64,000 nt of DNA from Vagococcus elongatus (GCF_003987645.1 NZ_NGKA01000006.1:62001-126000); one strand, 5' to 3'; positions 35,524-45,518 are shown, counted from the first letter of the stretch. Numbers and translations: made by a program. Notes: generated from the letters alone by a model not told the origin.

Positions 35524-37476
35524 ATGAAATCTTATGAAATTATACCTCTCTATCAGTCAACGGTTGGGGAACTTTTGGGATTTTTAGAGCAAGCAGCCTT
35601 TTTATTGCCTTTGGAAGAATCATTGAACAATAGTAAAAAAAATTGGCTGACAGCCTACTTTCATGATGCTGGTGGTTCCTCTTCGTATCATCTTGTGACA
35701 AAAAACAATCATATCCTGTTGGCTTTTCGAATCGAAGAAGAGCAACAATCAGGTCGGGTTACAAGTGTTTTGGTGAGAAGGCAAGAGAAGTTAAGCATCC
35801 AAAGTGTGCTGGATTTACTGATCAATGGTGCTAAAAAACAGTTTATGGAAAGAATGAGCCTTTCTTTACTGGAAAACAATCATTATATTGATGAGCTTTT
35901 GCAGGCCAACGGTTTTGAAAAACAAGGATTGCTATATACCAATGATTTGAGCTATCATACTGGGTTGGTTTTAGCTGGCGGAGGAGCAAAGGGAGCTTAT
36001 CAAATCGGTGTCTGGCAAGCGCTGATGGAACACGGGGTCGATTTTCAGATAATCTCAGGAACTTCCGTGGGAGCTTTGAATGGCGGTTTGGTTTTGCAGG
36101 GGGACTTAAAAGCCGCACAGGAAATGTGGCAAAAAATCGAAACCAGAAAAATTTTAGATTTTCCTATGAAGGAAGACACTGCTATCCGTTCGCCGGATAG
36201 ATTACTGGAGGAAATGCAAAATTTTGCCTTTTCTGCGCTGACCAATAAAGGCGTAAGCAGCAAGCCTTTAAGAGATTTGGTCGGACAGTTGCTTAACACC
36301 CAACAATTACTTGCTTCTGAAAAAAAGTTGTTCTTATGTACGACAAAAATGAAAAATTTAGTCGAAGTCGTGATAGATATCAAGGATGTGCCAGAAGCAC
36401 AACTGATTGACTGGCTGCTTGCCTCTGCCTCCTTTTATCCAGCCATGGAAGCAACAGAAATTGAGGGGGAATTTTATGTTGATGGAGGGTATCGAAACAA
36501 TATCCCGATAGATGTAGCAATCAATCGAGGAGCGACCGAGTTGATTATTGTGGACATTTCTGGTCCGGGGTTTGCTAAAAATACTTCTATTCCCCTTAAA
36601 ACGGCAACGCATCTGTTGAAGAGTCGCTGGCCTTTAGGGACTGTCTTGCTGTTTGATAGCGGGCGCTCCCAGTTGAATATCCAGCTAGGCTATCTAGAAA
36701 CAAAAAAAATGTTGGGAGAATATTCTGGCAGCTGGTACACGTTCAGTGATTCGACGGCTAGCGGTGCAGTGGTCCGTTACAATCAATTATTGATGCGCAA
36801 AGTGCTGACACCTGAGCAAATAAAAATTCTTTCTCATGAGTTTATAGATGAAGTCAGCGAAAAAATCCGTAAACTATACCATGACAGGGTATCCGTTCAC
36901 ACATGGTTGTTTGCTATTTTAGAGTTGCTTGGGGAAGCTTTTGATTTGCCCCCTAGTAAATGTTACACTTTGGAGTCATTCATTGATGGTATTTTAACAG
37001 CTTACGAAGGGAGACCGTCCTACGATGCCGAAATGTCTTATGAAGACATGTTGTTATCTCCCATAGAATGGATTCAAAAATATTTGGAGAAAACACCGGT
37101 GATTGGTGATGAAGCACAGCTGTTCTTATTGCTGCAATATTTCCTTGAAGAGCGGATTACCACAGAAGTTTGGAAAATCGGGATGAAACTCCATCCAGTA
37201 ATCGTGCTGATGGCACAAATGTTAAGTTGTTTGATTAAAGAAAAGGAAGTGAACGAAATGGCACAAGAATTTAAATTCGAGATTGTTGAAGAGATTGCCG
37301 TGTTGTCTGAAAATGCCAAAGGCTGGCGCAAAGAGCTGAATTTGGTGAGTTGGAACGAGCGTCCGGCTAAGTTTGATTTAAGAGATTGGGCTCCCGGCCA
37401 TGAAAAGATGGGCAAAGGAATCACATTGTCTAACGAAGAATTTGATGCTTTAAAGCAAGCCATGCTTGATATGTAG
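35524..37476 (+). CDS. Multidomain protein: GNAT-like N terminus, patatin phospholipase, C-terminal PC4/YdbC domain
   Basis: A 650-residue protein in three parts. Residues 1-145 resemble a GNAT acyltransferase fold, ending [15 protein letters not shown] (inference). Residues 148-350 are a patatin-like lipid acyl hydrolase: oxyanion motif GGGAKGAY near 152-159, nucleophile Ser181 in GTSVG, and catalytic Asp320 in DGGYRNN. A helical segment runs to about 570. Residues 579-650 match the YdbC/PC4 nucleic-acid-binding family, with [35 protein letters not shown] and [15 protein letters not shown]. An internal AAGGAAGTGA site precedes Met579, so a separate small protein may also be made. yicC follows after 19 bases. 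Confidence 0.85.
   Translation: MKSYEIIPLYQSTVGELLGFLEQAAFLLPLEESLNNSKKNWLTAYFHDAGGSSSYHLVTKNNHILLAFRIEEEQQSGRVTSVLVRRQEKLSIQSVLDLLINGAKKQFMERMSLSLLENNHYIDELLQANGFEKQGLLYTNDLSYHTGLVLAGGGAKGAYQIGVWQALMEHGVDFQIISGTSVGALNGGLVLQGDLKAAQEMWQKIETRKILDFPMKEDTAIRSPDRLLEEMQNFAFSALTNKGVSSKPLRDLVGQLLNTQQLLASEKKLFLCTTKMKNLVEVVIDIKDVPEAQLIDWLLASASFYPAMEATEIEGEFYVDGGYRNNIPIDVAINRGATELIIVDISGPGFAKNTSIPLKTATHLLKSRWPLGTVLLFDSGRSQLNIQLGYLETKKMLGEYSGSWYTFSDSTASGAVVRYNQLLMRKVLTPEQIKILSHEFIDEVSEKIRKLYHDRVSVHTWLFAILELLGEAFDLPPSKCYTLESFIDGILTAYEGRPSYDAEMSYEDMLLSPIEWIQKYLEKTPVIGDEAQLFLLLQYFLEERITTEVWKIGMKLHPVIVLMAQMLSCLIKEKEVNEMAQEFKFEIVEEIAVLSENAKGWRKELNLVSWNERPAKFDLRDWAPGHEKMGKGITLSNEEFDALKQAMLDM
37258..37476 (+). 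CDS. Possible internally initiated YdbC-like PC4 protein
   Basis: The last 72 codons of the patatin reading frame start with ATG (37258) preceded by AAGGAAGTGA (37243-37252). The product [16 protein letters not shown]... has the full length and both ends of stand-alone YdbC/PC4-family proteins (about 70-75 residues), which bind single-stranded nucleic acid. Either this protein is made separately by internal initiation, or it exists only as the C-terminal domain of the fusion. The sequence alone cannot decide. Confidence 0.5.
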   Translation: MAQEFKFEIVEEIAVLSENAKGWRKELNLVSWNERPAKFDLRDWAPGHEKMGKGITLSNEEFDALKQAMLDM

Positions 37477-37495
37477 AGAAGGAGGCCCTGTCAAA

Positions 37496-38380
37496 ATGAA
37501 AAGTATGACTGGTTTTGGGAAAAGTCAGCTAGTAAAAGATGGTTATCATTTAGAAATAGAACTCAAATCCGTAAATAATCGTTTTCTGGATTGTCAGTTT
37601 CGGATGCCGCGGGAATTCCAACAATTTGAGCATCGCCTAAAAAATATTGTGAATAAAAAAATCCAGCGTGGTAGAGTAGAATGTTCGATTTATTTTATCA
37701 ATCAACGAGAAGATCAAAAGAAAGTCCAGATTCAATGGGGGTTGTTGGATGACATCATCTCCCAGCTTTGGCAAGCCAAGGAGACTCGTTACAAAGAGGT
37801 GGCTTTTGATCCGGAGCAAATACTTTCTGCCATAGCTACCCGTGAGGATTTCTTTGAAGTTATAGAAAACCGGGAAATGACGGAAGACTTGATCAATTAT
37901 CTGGAAGAATCATTTGAAGAAGCAGTCACACAGTTGGATGCTTCCCGTCAAAAAGAAGGGGAGGAAATTCGTCAGGTCTTAGTTGACTACTTCCATGATT
38001 TTTCTCGACAAGTGAGCAGCGTAAGCAAGCTGACACCTGAGATTGAGGAAGATCACCGCTTGAGACTAGAAAACAAATTGATGACCGAAGTCGGTCGTGA
38101 GTATGATGAACAGCGTCTGTTGACAGAAATCACGCTTTTAATCGACCGAGGGGATATTCATGAAGAATTGGATCGTTTAAATATACATCAGCAAAAAGTG
38201 GCAGAACTGCTGGAAAAAGCAACACCTATCGGCCGAGAATTAGATTTCCTTCTGCAGGAGATGAACCGTGAAGTTAATACCATTGGATCAAAATCAACGA
38301 ATATGTCTATTAAAAATGCTGTAGTCCAAATGAAGACAATTCTAGAAAAAATCAGGGAACAGATTCAAAATGTCGAATAG
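37496..38380 (+). CDS. yicC: YicC/YloC family endoribonuclease
   Basis: A 294-residue protein of the YicC/YloC family, recently described as an endoribonuclease in other bacteria. It begins MKSMTGFGKSQ. It has the family stretch IELKSVNNRFLDCQFRMPRE near residues 20-39, and ends with REVNTIGSKSTNMSIKNAVV, then MKTILEKIREQIQNVE. The ATG at 37496 follows AAGGAGG by 9 bases; an in-frame ATT/ATG extension further upstream overlaps the previous gene. It precedes gmk-rpoZ as in many Firmicutes. Confidence 0.93.
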   Translation: MKSMTGFGKSQLVKDGYHLEIELKSVNNRFLDCQFRMPREFQQFEHRLKNIVNKKIQRGRVECSIYFINQREDQKKVQIQWGLLDDIISQLWQAKETRYKEVAFDPEQILSAIATREDFFEVIENREMTEDLINYLEESFEEAVTQLDASRQKEGEEIRQVLVDYFHDFSRQVSSVSKLTPEIEEDHRLRLENKLMTEVGREYDEQRLLTEITLLIDRGDIHEELDRLNIHQQKVAELLEKATPIGRELDFLLQEMNREVNTIGSKSTNMSIKNAVVQMKTILEKIREQIQNVE

Positions 38381-38418
38381 ACGACAGAAGCAAAAAGATG
38401 AAAAATTTATCATAACCC

Positions 38419-38447
38419 TTGCAGTCAGTTGGAATTTAGCGTAGTAT
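38419..38447 (+). promoter_or_regulatory. Possible promoter of gmk-rpoZ
   Basis: TTGCAG (38419-38424), a 17-base spacer and TAGTAT (38442-38447), 38 bases before the gmk start. An overlapping TATGAT at 38445 is an alternative -10 with a longer spacer. Confidence 0.4.
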
Positions 38448-38485
38448 GATGAGATAAGTAATCGAAAAGTGAAAGGGAAGACAGC

Positions 38486-39100
38486 ATGCCGGAAAAAGGG
38501 TTATTATTCATACTATCCGGCCCATCTGGTGTAGGCAAAGGAACAGTTCGAAAAGCGCTGTTTGAATCAGAAGGGATCGGTTTAAAATATTCAGTCTCTA
38601 TGACGACACGACATCAGCGCAAGGGAGAAGTAGAAGGAGTAGATTACTTTTTCCGTACGAAAGAGGAGTTCGAGGCGCTGATCGCTCAGGGCAAGATGCT
38701 GGAATATGCTGAATATGTTGGGAATTATTACGGAACGCCGTTGGATTATGTCAAAAAAACGCTGGCGGATGGCTATGACGTTTTCTTGGAAATAGAAGTT
38801 CAAGGGGCGATGAAAGTAAAAGAGAAAGTACCAGAGGGTATTTTTATTTTTTTAACTCCCCCGGACTTAAAAGAGCTGAAGTCGCGCATTGTTGGACGCG
38901 GGACAGATGATCTTTCAGTTATAGAAGAGCGTATGAAAGTTTCTCAGCAGGAAATTGAAATGATGAGTCACTATGACTATGCAGTGGTGAACGATCAAAT
39001 CGATTCAGCAGTCAGCAAGATTCGCTGTATTATTGAAAGTGAGCACTGCCGGATTGCCAACGTATTAGGCAGCTATGAAGAAATGATAAAGGAGTGGTAG
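38486..39100 (+). CDS. gmk: Guanylate kinase
   Basis: Gmk phosphorylates GMP to GDP with ATP. The 204-residue enzyme has the P-loop [11 protein letters not shown] near residues 10-20, the GMP-binding region [20 protein letters not shown] near 37-56, and [19 protein letters not shown] near 100-118. AAAGGGAAG lies upstream of the ATG. rpoZ starts 3 bases after the gmk stop, so the two are coupled. Confidence 0.96.
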   Translation: MPEKGLLFILSGPSGVGKGTVRKALFESEGIGLKYSVSMTTRHQRKGEVEGVDYFFRTKEEFEALIAQGKMLEYAEYVGNYYGTPLDYVKKTLADGYDVFLEIEVQGAMKVKEKVPEGIFIFLTPPDLKELKSRIVGRGTDDLSVIEERMKVSQQEIEMMSHYDYAVVNDQIDSAVSKIRCIIESEHCRIANVLGSYEEMIKEW

Positions 39101-39103
39101 TTT

Positions 39104-39403
39104 ATGATGTTGAAACCATCGATTGATGCTTTGTTAGAAAAAATCGATTCTAAATATTCACTGGTGATTTTAGCCAGCAAGAGAGCCCACGAATTAGAAT
39201 CAGGGGCAACCCCGATGAAAGAGGAATTTTATTCTGTGAAGCGTGTGGGACAGGCTTTGGAGGAAATCGTCGAAGGAGACGTTGTCGTCGATCCAAACCC
39301 AGAGTTAAAACGGGCGTTGATACGTCAAAAGGAAGAACAGCGCTTGGCTGAAAAAAATCGCGAGCGGGCTGAATTAGAAGCAAAACTTAGAGAAGAAAGA
39401 TAA
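39104..39403 (+). CDS. rpoZ: RNA polymerase omega subunit
   Basis: Omega assists folding and assembly of the RNA polymerase beta-prime subunit. The 99-residue protein has the family N terminus [20 protein letters not shown] and the conserved ASKRAHEL near residue 25. [13 protein letters not shown] lies in the middle, and the C-terminal tail is charged and rich in Glu, Arg and Lys. AAGGAGTGG precedes a pair of ATGs; the first is annotated. A terminator follows. Confidence 0.94.
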   Translation: MMLKPSIDALLEKIDSKYSLVILASKRAHELESGATPMKEEFYSVKRVGQALEEIVEGDVVVDPNPELKRALIRQKEEQRLAEKNRERAELEAKLREER

Positions 39404-39410
39404 AACGTTG

Positions 39411-39445
39411 AACAGAGCAAACGGAGAGTTTGTTCTGTTTTCTTT
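39411..39445 (+). terminator. Terminator of gmk-rpoZ
   Basis: A 12-bp stem (AACAGAGCAAAC with GTTTGTTCTGTT, one G-U) around GGAGA, followed by a T-rich tract. Confidence 0.8.
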
Positions 39446-39511
39446 CGTTTAGGAGACAAACGCTATTTTTTTTAGTAAAATGAAACTGTGAAGAAAGAAA
39501 GGATGGAGGAA

Positions 39512-41935
39512 ATGACGGATGTTGCGGAAGTAATTGTGGATGTGCCGACCATGCAGACAGATATACCCTTCACTTATCTTGTTCCTCCTGAGTTGCAACA
39601 GGTGATCCAAGCAGGAATGCGGGTGGTCGTGCCTTTTGGCAACAGCAATCGAAAAGTTCAAGGGTTTGTCTTAAATGTCAAAAACATCGATGAAAAGACG
39701 CAAGAATTTGAATTAAAGGCTATTGACCGTGTGATGGATATTTCTCCCGTGCTTAATCAAGAGATGTTAGCTTTGGCAGAAGAAATGAGTCAGACGACGA
39801 TGTCCTTTAAAATTACTTGCTTGCAGACCATGCTTCCAAGCGTGATGAAAACTTCTTATGAAAAATATTTTGTTTTGATTGATGAAGTCTCCGAAGACAT
39901 TCAATTTGATGTGTTCAAAGGGTTGCATGAAATTAGTTGGACGGAGGCTGAGGCGCAAGGGCATCTGCCTTTGTTAACCAGACTGAGAAATGAAGATAAA
40001 ATAGAAGTTCGCTACGAAGTTCTAAAACGTAATAAAATAAAAACCAAAAGAGGATTTGTTTCCCTGTTGGATTTTGAGCAAGTAGAAGAAGTCCGAGCGG
40101 GAATCAGAGCCAATGCCCATCAGCAGCAATGTCTGCTGGCAGTCTTGCAGACGCTGCAAGATAAGACAATGCTTTATCAAGAGGCTCAGAAAAATTACGG
40201 ACTGACTCCTGGGACGATTCGCAGTGCAGCAGAAAAAAAATGGCTGCAAATCGTCGATGTGGAAGTTCAGCGGGACCCTTATGCCAACCATGAGTTCAAA
40301 GAAACGTCAGCCGAACAACTGAACGATGAGCAGCAGACGGCTTGTGACGAAATGGTTCATGCAATGGATGACAATCAGGCCACAACATTTCTGCTTCAGG
40401 GGATTACCGGCAGCGGCAAAACTGAAGTTTACCTTCAAGTGATTGCTCACGCGTTGGACCAAGGGAAAACAGGGATTTTGCTCGTGCCGGAAATTTCTCT
40501 GACACCTCAAACTGTGAGACGTTTTAAAGAGCGTTTTGGTGAAGAAGTAGCAGTGCTCCATAGCGGTTTATCAGAAGGAGAACGCTACGATGAGTGGCGG
40601 AAAATAGAAAAAAAACAAGCCCATGTGGTAGTAGGGGCACGTTCAGCAATTTTTGCCCCCTTAGAAAACATCGGTGTTATTGTGGTCGATGAGGAACATG
40701 AAGGCAGTTATAAACAAGAGGAGAGTCCAAGATACCACGCTAGAGATATAGCGATTTGGCGAGGGGAGTATCACGGTTGTCCTGTCGTTTTGGGCAGTGC
40801 GACCCCTTCTTTGGAATCAAGGGCCCGTGCTCAAAAAAAAGTGTATCGTCATTTGCAGTTGACAAAACGGGCTTCTTCGGAAGCGCAGTTGCCGGATACC
40901 ACAGTGATTGACATGCGTCACGTCATTGCCAAGGGGAAGATGCAAACATTTTCTCCCCAGTTGTTGGAACGAATGACAGAAAAATTAGCTCGAGAAGAAC
41001 AAATCGTTTTGCTTTTAAATCGCAGGGGCTACTCATCATTTATTATGTGTCGTGATTGTGGCTATGTTCATACTTGTCCGAACTGTGATATATCACTGAC
41101 ACTCCATATGGACAGTTATGCCATGAAATGCCACTACTGTGGGCATGAAGAAGCTATTCCTAAAATTTGCCCTGAATGTCACAGTAATAAAATCCGTTAT
41201 TATGGAACGGGGACACAAAAAGTAGAAGAAGAGTTGCAGACGTTATTTCCGGATACGGGTATTATCCGAATGGACGTGGACACTACGAGAAGAAAAGGTG
41301 CTCACGAAAAATTGCTGGATACCTTCGGCAGACACGAGGCTTCCATTTTATTGGGGACTCAGATGATTGCCAAGGGACTGGATTTTCCTAATGTTACCCT
41401 TGTAGGTGTGCTCAATGCGGATACGGCTTTAAATCTGCCTGATTTTCGTTCCAGCGAAAAAACTTTTCAATTGTTGACCCAAGTCAGCGGCCGGGCAGGC
41501 CGAGGAGACAAACCGGGAGAGGTATTGATTCAGACGTTTAATCCTGAGCATTATGCGATTCAGCTGGCTAAGAAACATGATTATGAAAGTTTTTATCAAA
41601 CAGAGATGGTGGCAAGACATCAAGGGAATTACCCGCCGTTTTTCTTTACTGTGCAAATTGTCGGCAGCCACGAAGAAGAAATCACCGTGGCAAAAAAAAT
41701 GTATGAAATAGCGGAACAGCTGGTCCAATCAGTTTCCGACAAGACAATTGTTTTAGGGCCGACACCTAAAGCTGTGATGCGAGTAAATAATCGTTATTTT
41801 TATCAAATCGTGATTAAATATAAATTTGAATCAGAATTGATGACTGTGCTAAAAAAAATATTAAATGAAAGTCAACAGGAGATTCAGCGGGGCCTAAAGC
41901 TAACCATTGACATGGAGCCGTTGAATTTTATCTAG
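39512..41935 (+). CDS. priA: Primosomal replication helicase PriA
   Basis: PriA restarts stalled replication forks as a 3'-5' DNA helicase and loader of the primosome. The 807-residue protein begins with EVIVDVPTMQTDIPFTYLVP, the 3'-end-binding domain. It then has Walker A GITGSGKTEVY, motif II VDEEHEGSYKQ, and a zinc-cysteine array (CRDCGYVHTCPNC, then CHYCG and CPEC). Helicase motifs GSATPSLESRARA and VSGRAGRGDKPGEV are also present. I use ATG 39512, 9 bases after AAAGGA, matching the family N terminus. def follows after 9 bases. Confidence 0.95.
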   Translation: MTDVAEVIVDVPTMQTDIPFTYLVPPELQQVIQAGMRVVVPFGNSNRKVQGFVLNVKNIDEKTQEFELKAIDRVMDISPVLNQEMLALAEEMSQTTMSFKITCLQTMLPSVMKTSYEKYFVLIDEVSEDIQFDVFKGLHEISWTEAEAQGHLPLLTRLRNEDKIEVRYEVLKRNKIKTKRGFVSLLDFEQVEEVRAGIRANAHQQQCLLAVLQTLQDKTMLYQEAQKNYGLTPGTIRSAAEKKWLQIVDVEVQRDPYANHEFKETSAEQLNDEQQTACDEMVHAMDDNQATTFLLQGITGSGKTEVYLQVIAHALDQGKTGILLVPEISLTPQTVRRFKERFGEEVAVLHSGLSEGERYDEWRKIEKKQAHVVVGARSAIFAPLENIGVIVVDEEHEGSYKQEESPRYHARDIAIWRGEYHGCPVVLGSATPSLESRARAQKKVYRHLQLTKRASSEAQLPDTTVIDMRHVIAKGKMQTFSPQLLERMTEKLAREEQIVLLLNRRGYSSFIMCRDCGYVHTCPNCDISLTLHMDSYAMKCHYCGHEEAIPKICPECHSNKIRYYGTGTQKVEEELQTLFPDTGIIRMDVDTTRRKGAHEKLLDTFGRHEASILLGTQMIAKGLDFPNVTLVGVLNADTALNLPDFRSSEKTFQLLTQVSGRAGRGDKPGEVLIQTFNPEHYAIQLAKKHDYESFYQTEMVARHQGNYPPFFFTVQIVGSHEEEITVAKKMYEIAEQLVQSVSDKTIVLGPTPKAVMRVNNRYFYQIVIKYKFESELMTVLKKILNESQQEIQRGLKLTIDMEPLNFI

Positions 41936-41944
41936 AGGAGAAAA

Positions 41945-42436
41945 ATGATTTATCCCATAATTTTATATCCAGACAGACTGCTTATGACAGTCTCTGAAGA
42001 AGTTACTGAAATCACTGACGAGTTGATTGCTATGCTGGATAATATGCAACAGACGATGAAAGCTCATGACGGTGTCGGTTTGGCGGCACCGCAAATCGGG
42101 AAAAGATTGCAAGTTGCCGTGATTCAATTAGATGACGAAGAAGTCTTGGAATTGATCAATCCGATAATTATTGAAGAGTCAGGGGAGTCGATAGATGTGG
42201 AAGCTTGCCTCAGCATCCCTGACCAATACGGTACGGTTTCCCGTGCCCAACAAGTTGTGCTGCGTTACTTTGACCGGCAAGGGCTGGAATATGAGATGGA
42301 AGCCAGTGATTATTTGGCGCGGATTATCCAGCACGAAATAGATCATCTCAATGGCAAAGTTTTTATCGACAAAATAATCCAACGGTTTACCCGTGAAGAA
42401 GCAGAAAAATACATGGAGGAGAAACAGGATGACTAA
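41945..42436 (+). CDS. def: Peptide deformylase
   Basis: Def removes the N-formyl group from nascent proteins. The 163-residue metalloenzyme has the three family motifs: GVGLAAPQIG near residues 43-52, EACLSIP near 87-93 (Cys ligand) and QHEIDHLNG near 129-137 (HExxH). GAGGAG is just upstream of the ATG. Its 3' end overlaps fmt by 8 bases. The placement next to fmt fits their opposite roles in formyl-methionine handling. A second peptide deformylase elsewhere in the genome is possible. Confidence 0.95.
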   Translation: MIYPIILYPDRLLMTVSEEVTEITDELIAMLDNMQQTMKAHDGVGLAAPQIGKRLQVAVIQLDDEEVLELINPIIIEESGESIDVEACLSIPDQYGTVSRAQQVVLRYFDRQGLEYEMEASDYLARIIQHEIDHLNGKVFIDKIIQRFTREEAEKYMEEKQDD

Positions 42437-43370
42437 AATAGTTTTTATGGGGACACCGTCTTTTTCGGTCCCTATTTTAGAAGGGCTGTTGTCTCAGAAT
42501 TATGAGATACTGGCTGTGGTGACTCAACCTGACCGTCCCGTGGGCAGAAAAAAAATATTGACACAGCCGCCGGTCAAAGAAGCGGCATTAAAACACGGCA
42601 TAGAAGTGTTGCAGCCTGAAAAATTATCCGACTCAAAAGAGATGGCTCGGGTTTTAGAATTAAAACCAGACGTGATCGTCACTGCAGCCTTTGGCCAATT
42701 TTTGCCGGAAAAGCTGCTTTATGCTCCAACATTTGGCTCTGTCAATGTCCACGCCTCTCTTTTACCTAAATATCGGGGAGGTGCGCCAGTTCATTATGCG
42801 ATCATCAACGGAGAAAAAGAAACAGGGGTCACGATCATGCGGATGGTCCGACAAATGGATGCCGGAGATATTTTGACCCAACAAGCTGTGCCGATAGAAG
42901 CGACTGACAACGTGGGAACCATGTTTGATAAGTTGAGTGTAGTTGGGAAAGATCTGCTGTTAGACACGCTGCCGCTGATTTTTGATCAGAAAATTACGCC
43001 AACACCGCAAGTAGAGGAACAAGCGACCTATGCCCCTAATATTTCTCGGGAAGATGAGAAAATCAACTGGGAAAAAACTGCTTCGGAAGTCGATTGTCAG
43101 GTGAGAGGGATGTATCCTTGGCCTATTGCTTACACGACTTATGATGGTCAGCGCTGGAAAATCATTGCCGGAAGAGCAAGCGATAAACAAACGACGAAAT
43201 CAGCCGGGGAAATAACAGCACTGTCGAAAGATGGGATTGATGTGGCAGCTGGGAATAACACTGTCTATGAAATTTTGGAGTTGCAGCCAGCTGGCAAAGG
43301 TGCCCTGACTGCACGAGAGTTTCTGAATGGTGTGGGACGAAAGCTGACTATTGGAGAGAAGTTGATTTAA
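42429..43370 (+). CDS. fmt: Methionyl-tRNA formyltransferase
   Basis: Fmt formylates Met-tRNA(fMet) using 10-formyltetrahydrofolate. The 313-residue protein starts MTKIVFMGTPSFSVPILEGL. It contains VNVHASLLPKYRGGAPVHYA near residues 107-126 with the catalytic Asn/His, and YPWPIAYTTYDGQRWKI in the C-terminal domain. The ATG at 42429 follows GGAGGAGAAACAGG and overlaps the def stop. Its stop codon shares one base with the rsmB start, so def-fmt-rsmB are translationally linked. Confidence 0.96.
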   Translation: MTKIVFMGTPSFSVPILEGLLSQNYEILAVVTQPDRPVGRKKILTQPPVKEAALKHGIEVLQPEKLSDSKEMARVLELKPDVIVTAAFGQFLPEKLLYAPTFGSVNVHASLLPKYRGGAPVHYAIINGEKETGVTIMRMVRQMDAGDILTQQAVPIEATDNVGTMFDKLSVVGKDLLLDTLPLIFDQKITPTPQVEEQATYAPNISREDEKINWEKTASEVDCQVRGMYPWPIAYTTYDGQRWKIIAGRASDKQTTKSAGEITALSKDGIDVAAGNNTVYEILELQPAGKGALTAREFLNGVGRKLTIGEKLI

Positions 43371-44737
43371 TGGCTAAAAAGAAAAAAATTAGTGCACATA
43401 TCAAGCATAATCCGCGTTTTGTTGCGATGCAGCTACTTGTTAAAGTCGCTGAACAACAAGCATATTCTAATCTATTAATCGATCAAGGAATCAGAGAGGG
43501 AAACCTGAGCTCAAAGGACGGGCGGTTGATGACCGAGATTGTTTATGGTACAATCAGCCGAAAAATAACATTGGAATATTATTTACATCCTTTTATTAAA
43601 AAGGCTAAAACAATCGATCCTTGGGTGAAACAGTTGTTGCTGCTTTCTCTTTATCAACTTTGTTTTTTAGATCGGGTACCAGAGCATGCCATTGTCAATG
43701 ATGCAGTAGAGATTGGCAAGCTATACGGCAATCCCGGCATCGGTAAATTTATCAATGGTGTTTTGCGGACGATTTTAAGAAGCTCTCTGCCGAAAACTGA
43801 AGAAATAAAAGATAAAAGTGAAAGATTATCCACCGAGTTGAGCTTGCCGGTCTGGTTGATAGACAAGTTGATAGAGATACTGGGCGAAACAGAAACTATC
43901 AAGTTGGGGGAGTCTTTATTTCAGCCAAGTCGTGCCAGTGCCCGTATCAATAAAAAGCAATTAACCCGTGAAAAAGGTATAGAAATGCTGACTCAGGAAG
44001 GCTACGATGTTGCAGCCAGTAGCATCTCCCCAGTCGGTATTGTTGGGAAAAGCGGATTTTTAGCTGGGAGCAACTTATTTAAGACGGGTGCAATGGCGAT
44101 TCAAGACGAGAGTTCGATGCTCGTAGCCCCCGGTTTGGACATTCAAGCTGATCACTTAGTATTGGATGCTTGTGCCGCACCAGGAGGCAAGACAACACAT
44201 ATCGCTCAATATCTTGAGGCAGAAAAAGGTGGAAAAGTGATTGCTTTGGATATTCACCAGCATAAAACAAAGTTGATTGAGGAAAATAGTCAACGACAGA
44301 GGGTCGCTGATGTCGTGGAAATCAGGCAACTTGACGCCAGAAAAGTCCCAGAAACTTTTTCAGATGAAAGCTTTGACAGAATTTTGGTGGATGCCCCTTG
44401 TTCCGGACTTGGACTCTTGAGGCGAAAACCTGATATTAAATACAGTAAAACATTGGCGGATTTTGAAAAATTACCTCAAATCCAGCTTGAAATTTTAGAA
44501 AGTGTTGCCAAAAAGGTAAAACAATGGGGTATAATAACATATAGTACGTGTACAATCTTACCGGAAGAAAACGAGAAAGTAATCCAGACCTTTATTGCAA
44601 ACCATCCGGAGTTTGAGATGACAGCAGTAAAAGGTGCAGAGCAATTCGCAAAAAATTCTAATGGCTACGTGACATTGTATCCACATGAGTACGGTACGGA
44701 TGGCTTTTTTATCTGTAATATTCAACGTCGCAGGTAG
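43370..44737 (+). CDS. rsmB: 16S rRNA (cytosine-967-C5)-methyltransferase RsmB
   Basis: RsmB (Sun/Fmu) methylates C967 of 16S rRNA. The 455-residue protein has an N-terminal NusB-like RNA-binding domain (residues about 10-140, LLSLYQLCFLDRVPEHAIVN). The C-terminal Rossmann methyltransferase domain carries VLDACAAPGGKTTHIAQYLE, VDAPCSGLGLLRRKPDIKYS and the catalytic Cys region TYSTCTILPEENE. The ATG overlaps the fmt stop by one base. stp follows after 25 bases. Confidence 0.95.
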   Translation: MAKKKKISAHIKHNPRFVAMQLLVKVAEQQAYSNLLIDQGIREGNLSSKDGRLMTEIVYGTISRKITLEYYLHPFIKKAKTIDPWVKQLLLLSLYQLCFLDRVPEHAIVNDAVEIGKLYGNPGIGKFINGVLRTILRSSLPKTEEIKDKSERLSTELSLPVWLIDKLIEILGETETIKLGESLFQPSRASARINKKQLTREKGIEMLTQEGYDVAASSISPVGIVGKSGFLAGSNLFKTGAMAIQDESSMLVAPGLDIQADHLVLDACAAPGGKTTHIAQYLEAEKGGKVIALDIHQHKTKLIEENSQRQRVADVVEIRQLDARKVPETFSDESFDRILVDAPCSGLGLLRRKPDIKYSKTLADFEKLPQIQLEILESVAKKVKQWGIITYSTCTILPEENEKVIQTFIANHPEFEMTAVKGAEQFAKNSNGYVTLYPHEYGTDGFFICNIQRRR

Positions 44738-44762
44738 GCAACTGTAAAGTAAGAGGTGTAAT

Positions 44763-45518
44763 ATGAAAATCGAGTTTCAAACTGATGTAGGGAAAAGAAG
44801 AACAACTAATCAGGATTCAGTCGGTATTTTTTATAATCAAGAACAGATTCGTCTGGCTATTGTCGCTGACGGAATGGGCGGGCATCAGGCAGGGGATATC
44901 GCCAGCCAGTTGACCGTGTCGGATTTGGGAAATATTTGGCGAGAAACAAGTATGACGGATCAGGAAGAGGTTATCAGATGGCTATTGGAAAATATCCAGC
45001 GGCTCAATGAAAAAATCTTCGAAGAAGGTCAAGTGAATCCTAGACAGACAGGCATGGGAACAACGATTGTTGCTGCTGTTTTGTTAGGCACGACCGTTGT
45101 TTTAGCAAATGTGGGGGACAGCCGTTCTTATTTGATACGCCAAGAAACCATCAAACAAGTAACAGAAGATCATTCTCTAGTGAATGAACTGGTCAAGACC
45201 GGTGAAATCACGGAGGAAATGGCGCTGACTCACCCAAGAAAAAATGTTCTGGTACGTTCTTTGGGAATTCCAGGCACTGTTGAAATTGATGTCACTAGTT
45301 TTGAACTGTTGGAAGGAGACAGATTATTACTTTGTACCGATGGACTGAGTAATATGGTCTCAGATGACACGATACTCGCTATTGTTTCGCAAGCTGATGA
45401 TATAAAGCAAGCAGTCGATACGTTGATAAAGCAAGCCAATGAAGCTGGCGGCAGGGATAATATTACTGTTCTGTTGGTAGATTACGAAAGAAAAGCAGGT
45501 GAACAGGCCCATGGTTGA
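44763..45518 (+). CDS. stp: PP2C-family serine/threonine phosphatase Stp
   Basis: Stp reverses phosphorylation by the PASTA kinase encoded next to it. The 251-residue PPM phosphatase has VGKRRTTNQDSVGIF near residues 9-23, VADGMGGHQAGDIAS near 37-51, VANVGDSRSYLI near 117-128, and a C-terminal AGGRDNITVLLVDY. These carry the metal-binding aspartates. AAGAGGTG precedes the ATG. The end overlaps the kinase gene by 8 bases, a standard arrangement in Firmicutes. Confidence 0.95.
   Translation: MKIEFQTDVGKRRTTNQDSVGIFYNQEQIRLAIVADGMGGHQAGDIASQLTVSDLGNIWRETSMTDQEEVIRWLLENIQRLNEKIFEEGQVNPRQTGMGTTIVAAVLLGTTVVLANVGDSRSYLIRQETIKQVTEDHSLVNELVKTGEITEEMALTHPRKNVLVRSLGIPGTVEIDVTSFELLEGDRLLLCTDGLSNMVSDDTILAIVSQADDIKQAVDTLIKQANEAGGRDNITVLLVDYERKAGEQAHG

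Noticed and set aside
36045-36383. Minus-strand frames over the patatin gene
   Set aside because: They are antisense shadows of a continuous plus-strand gene with intact catalytic motifs.
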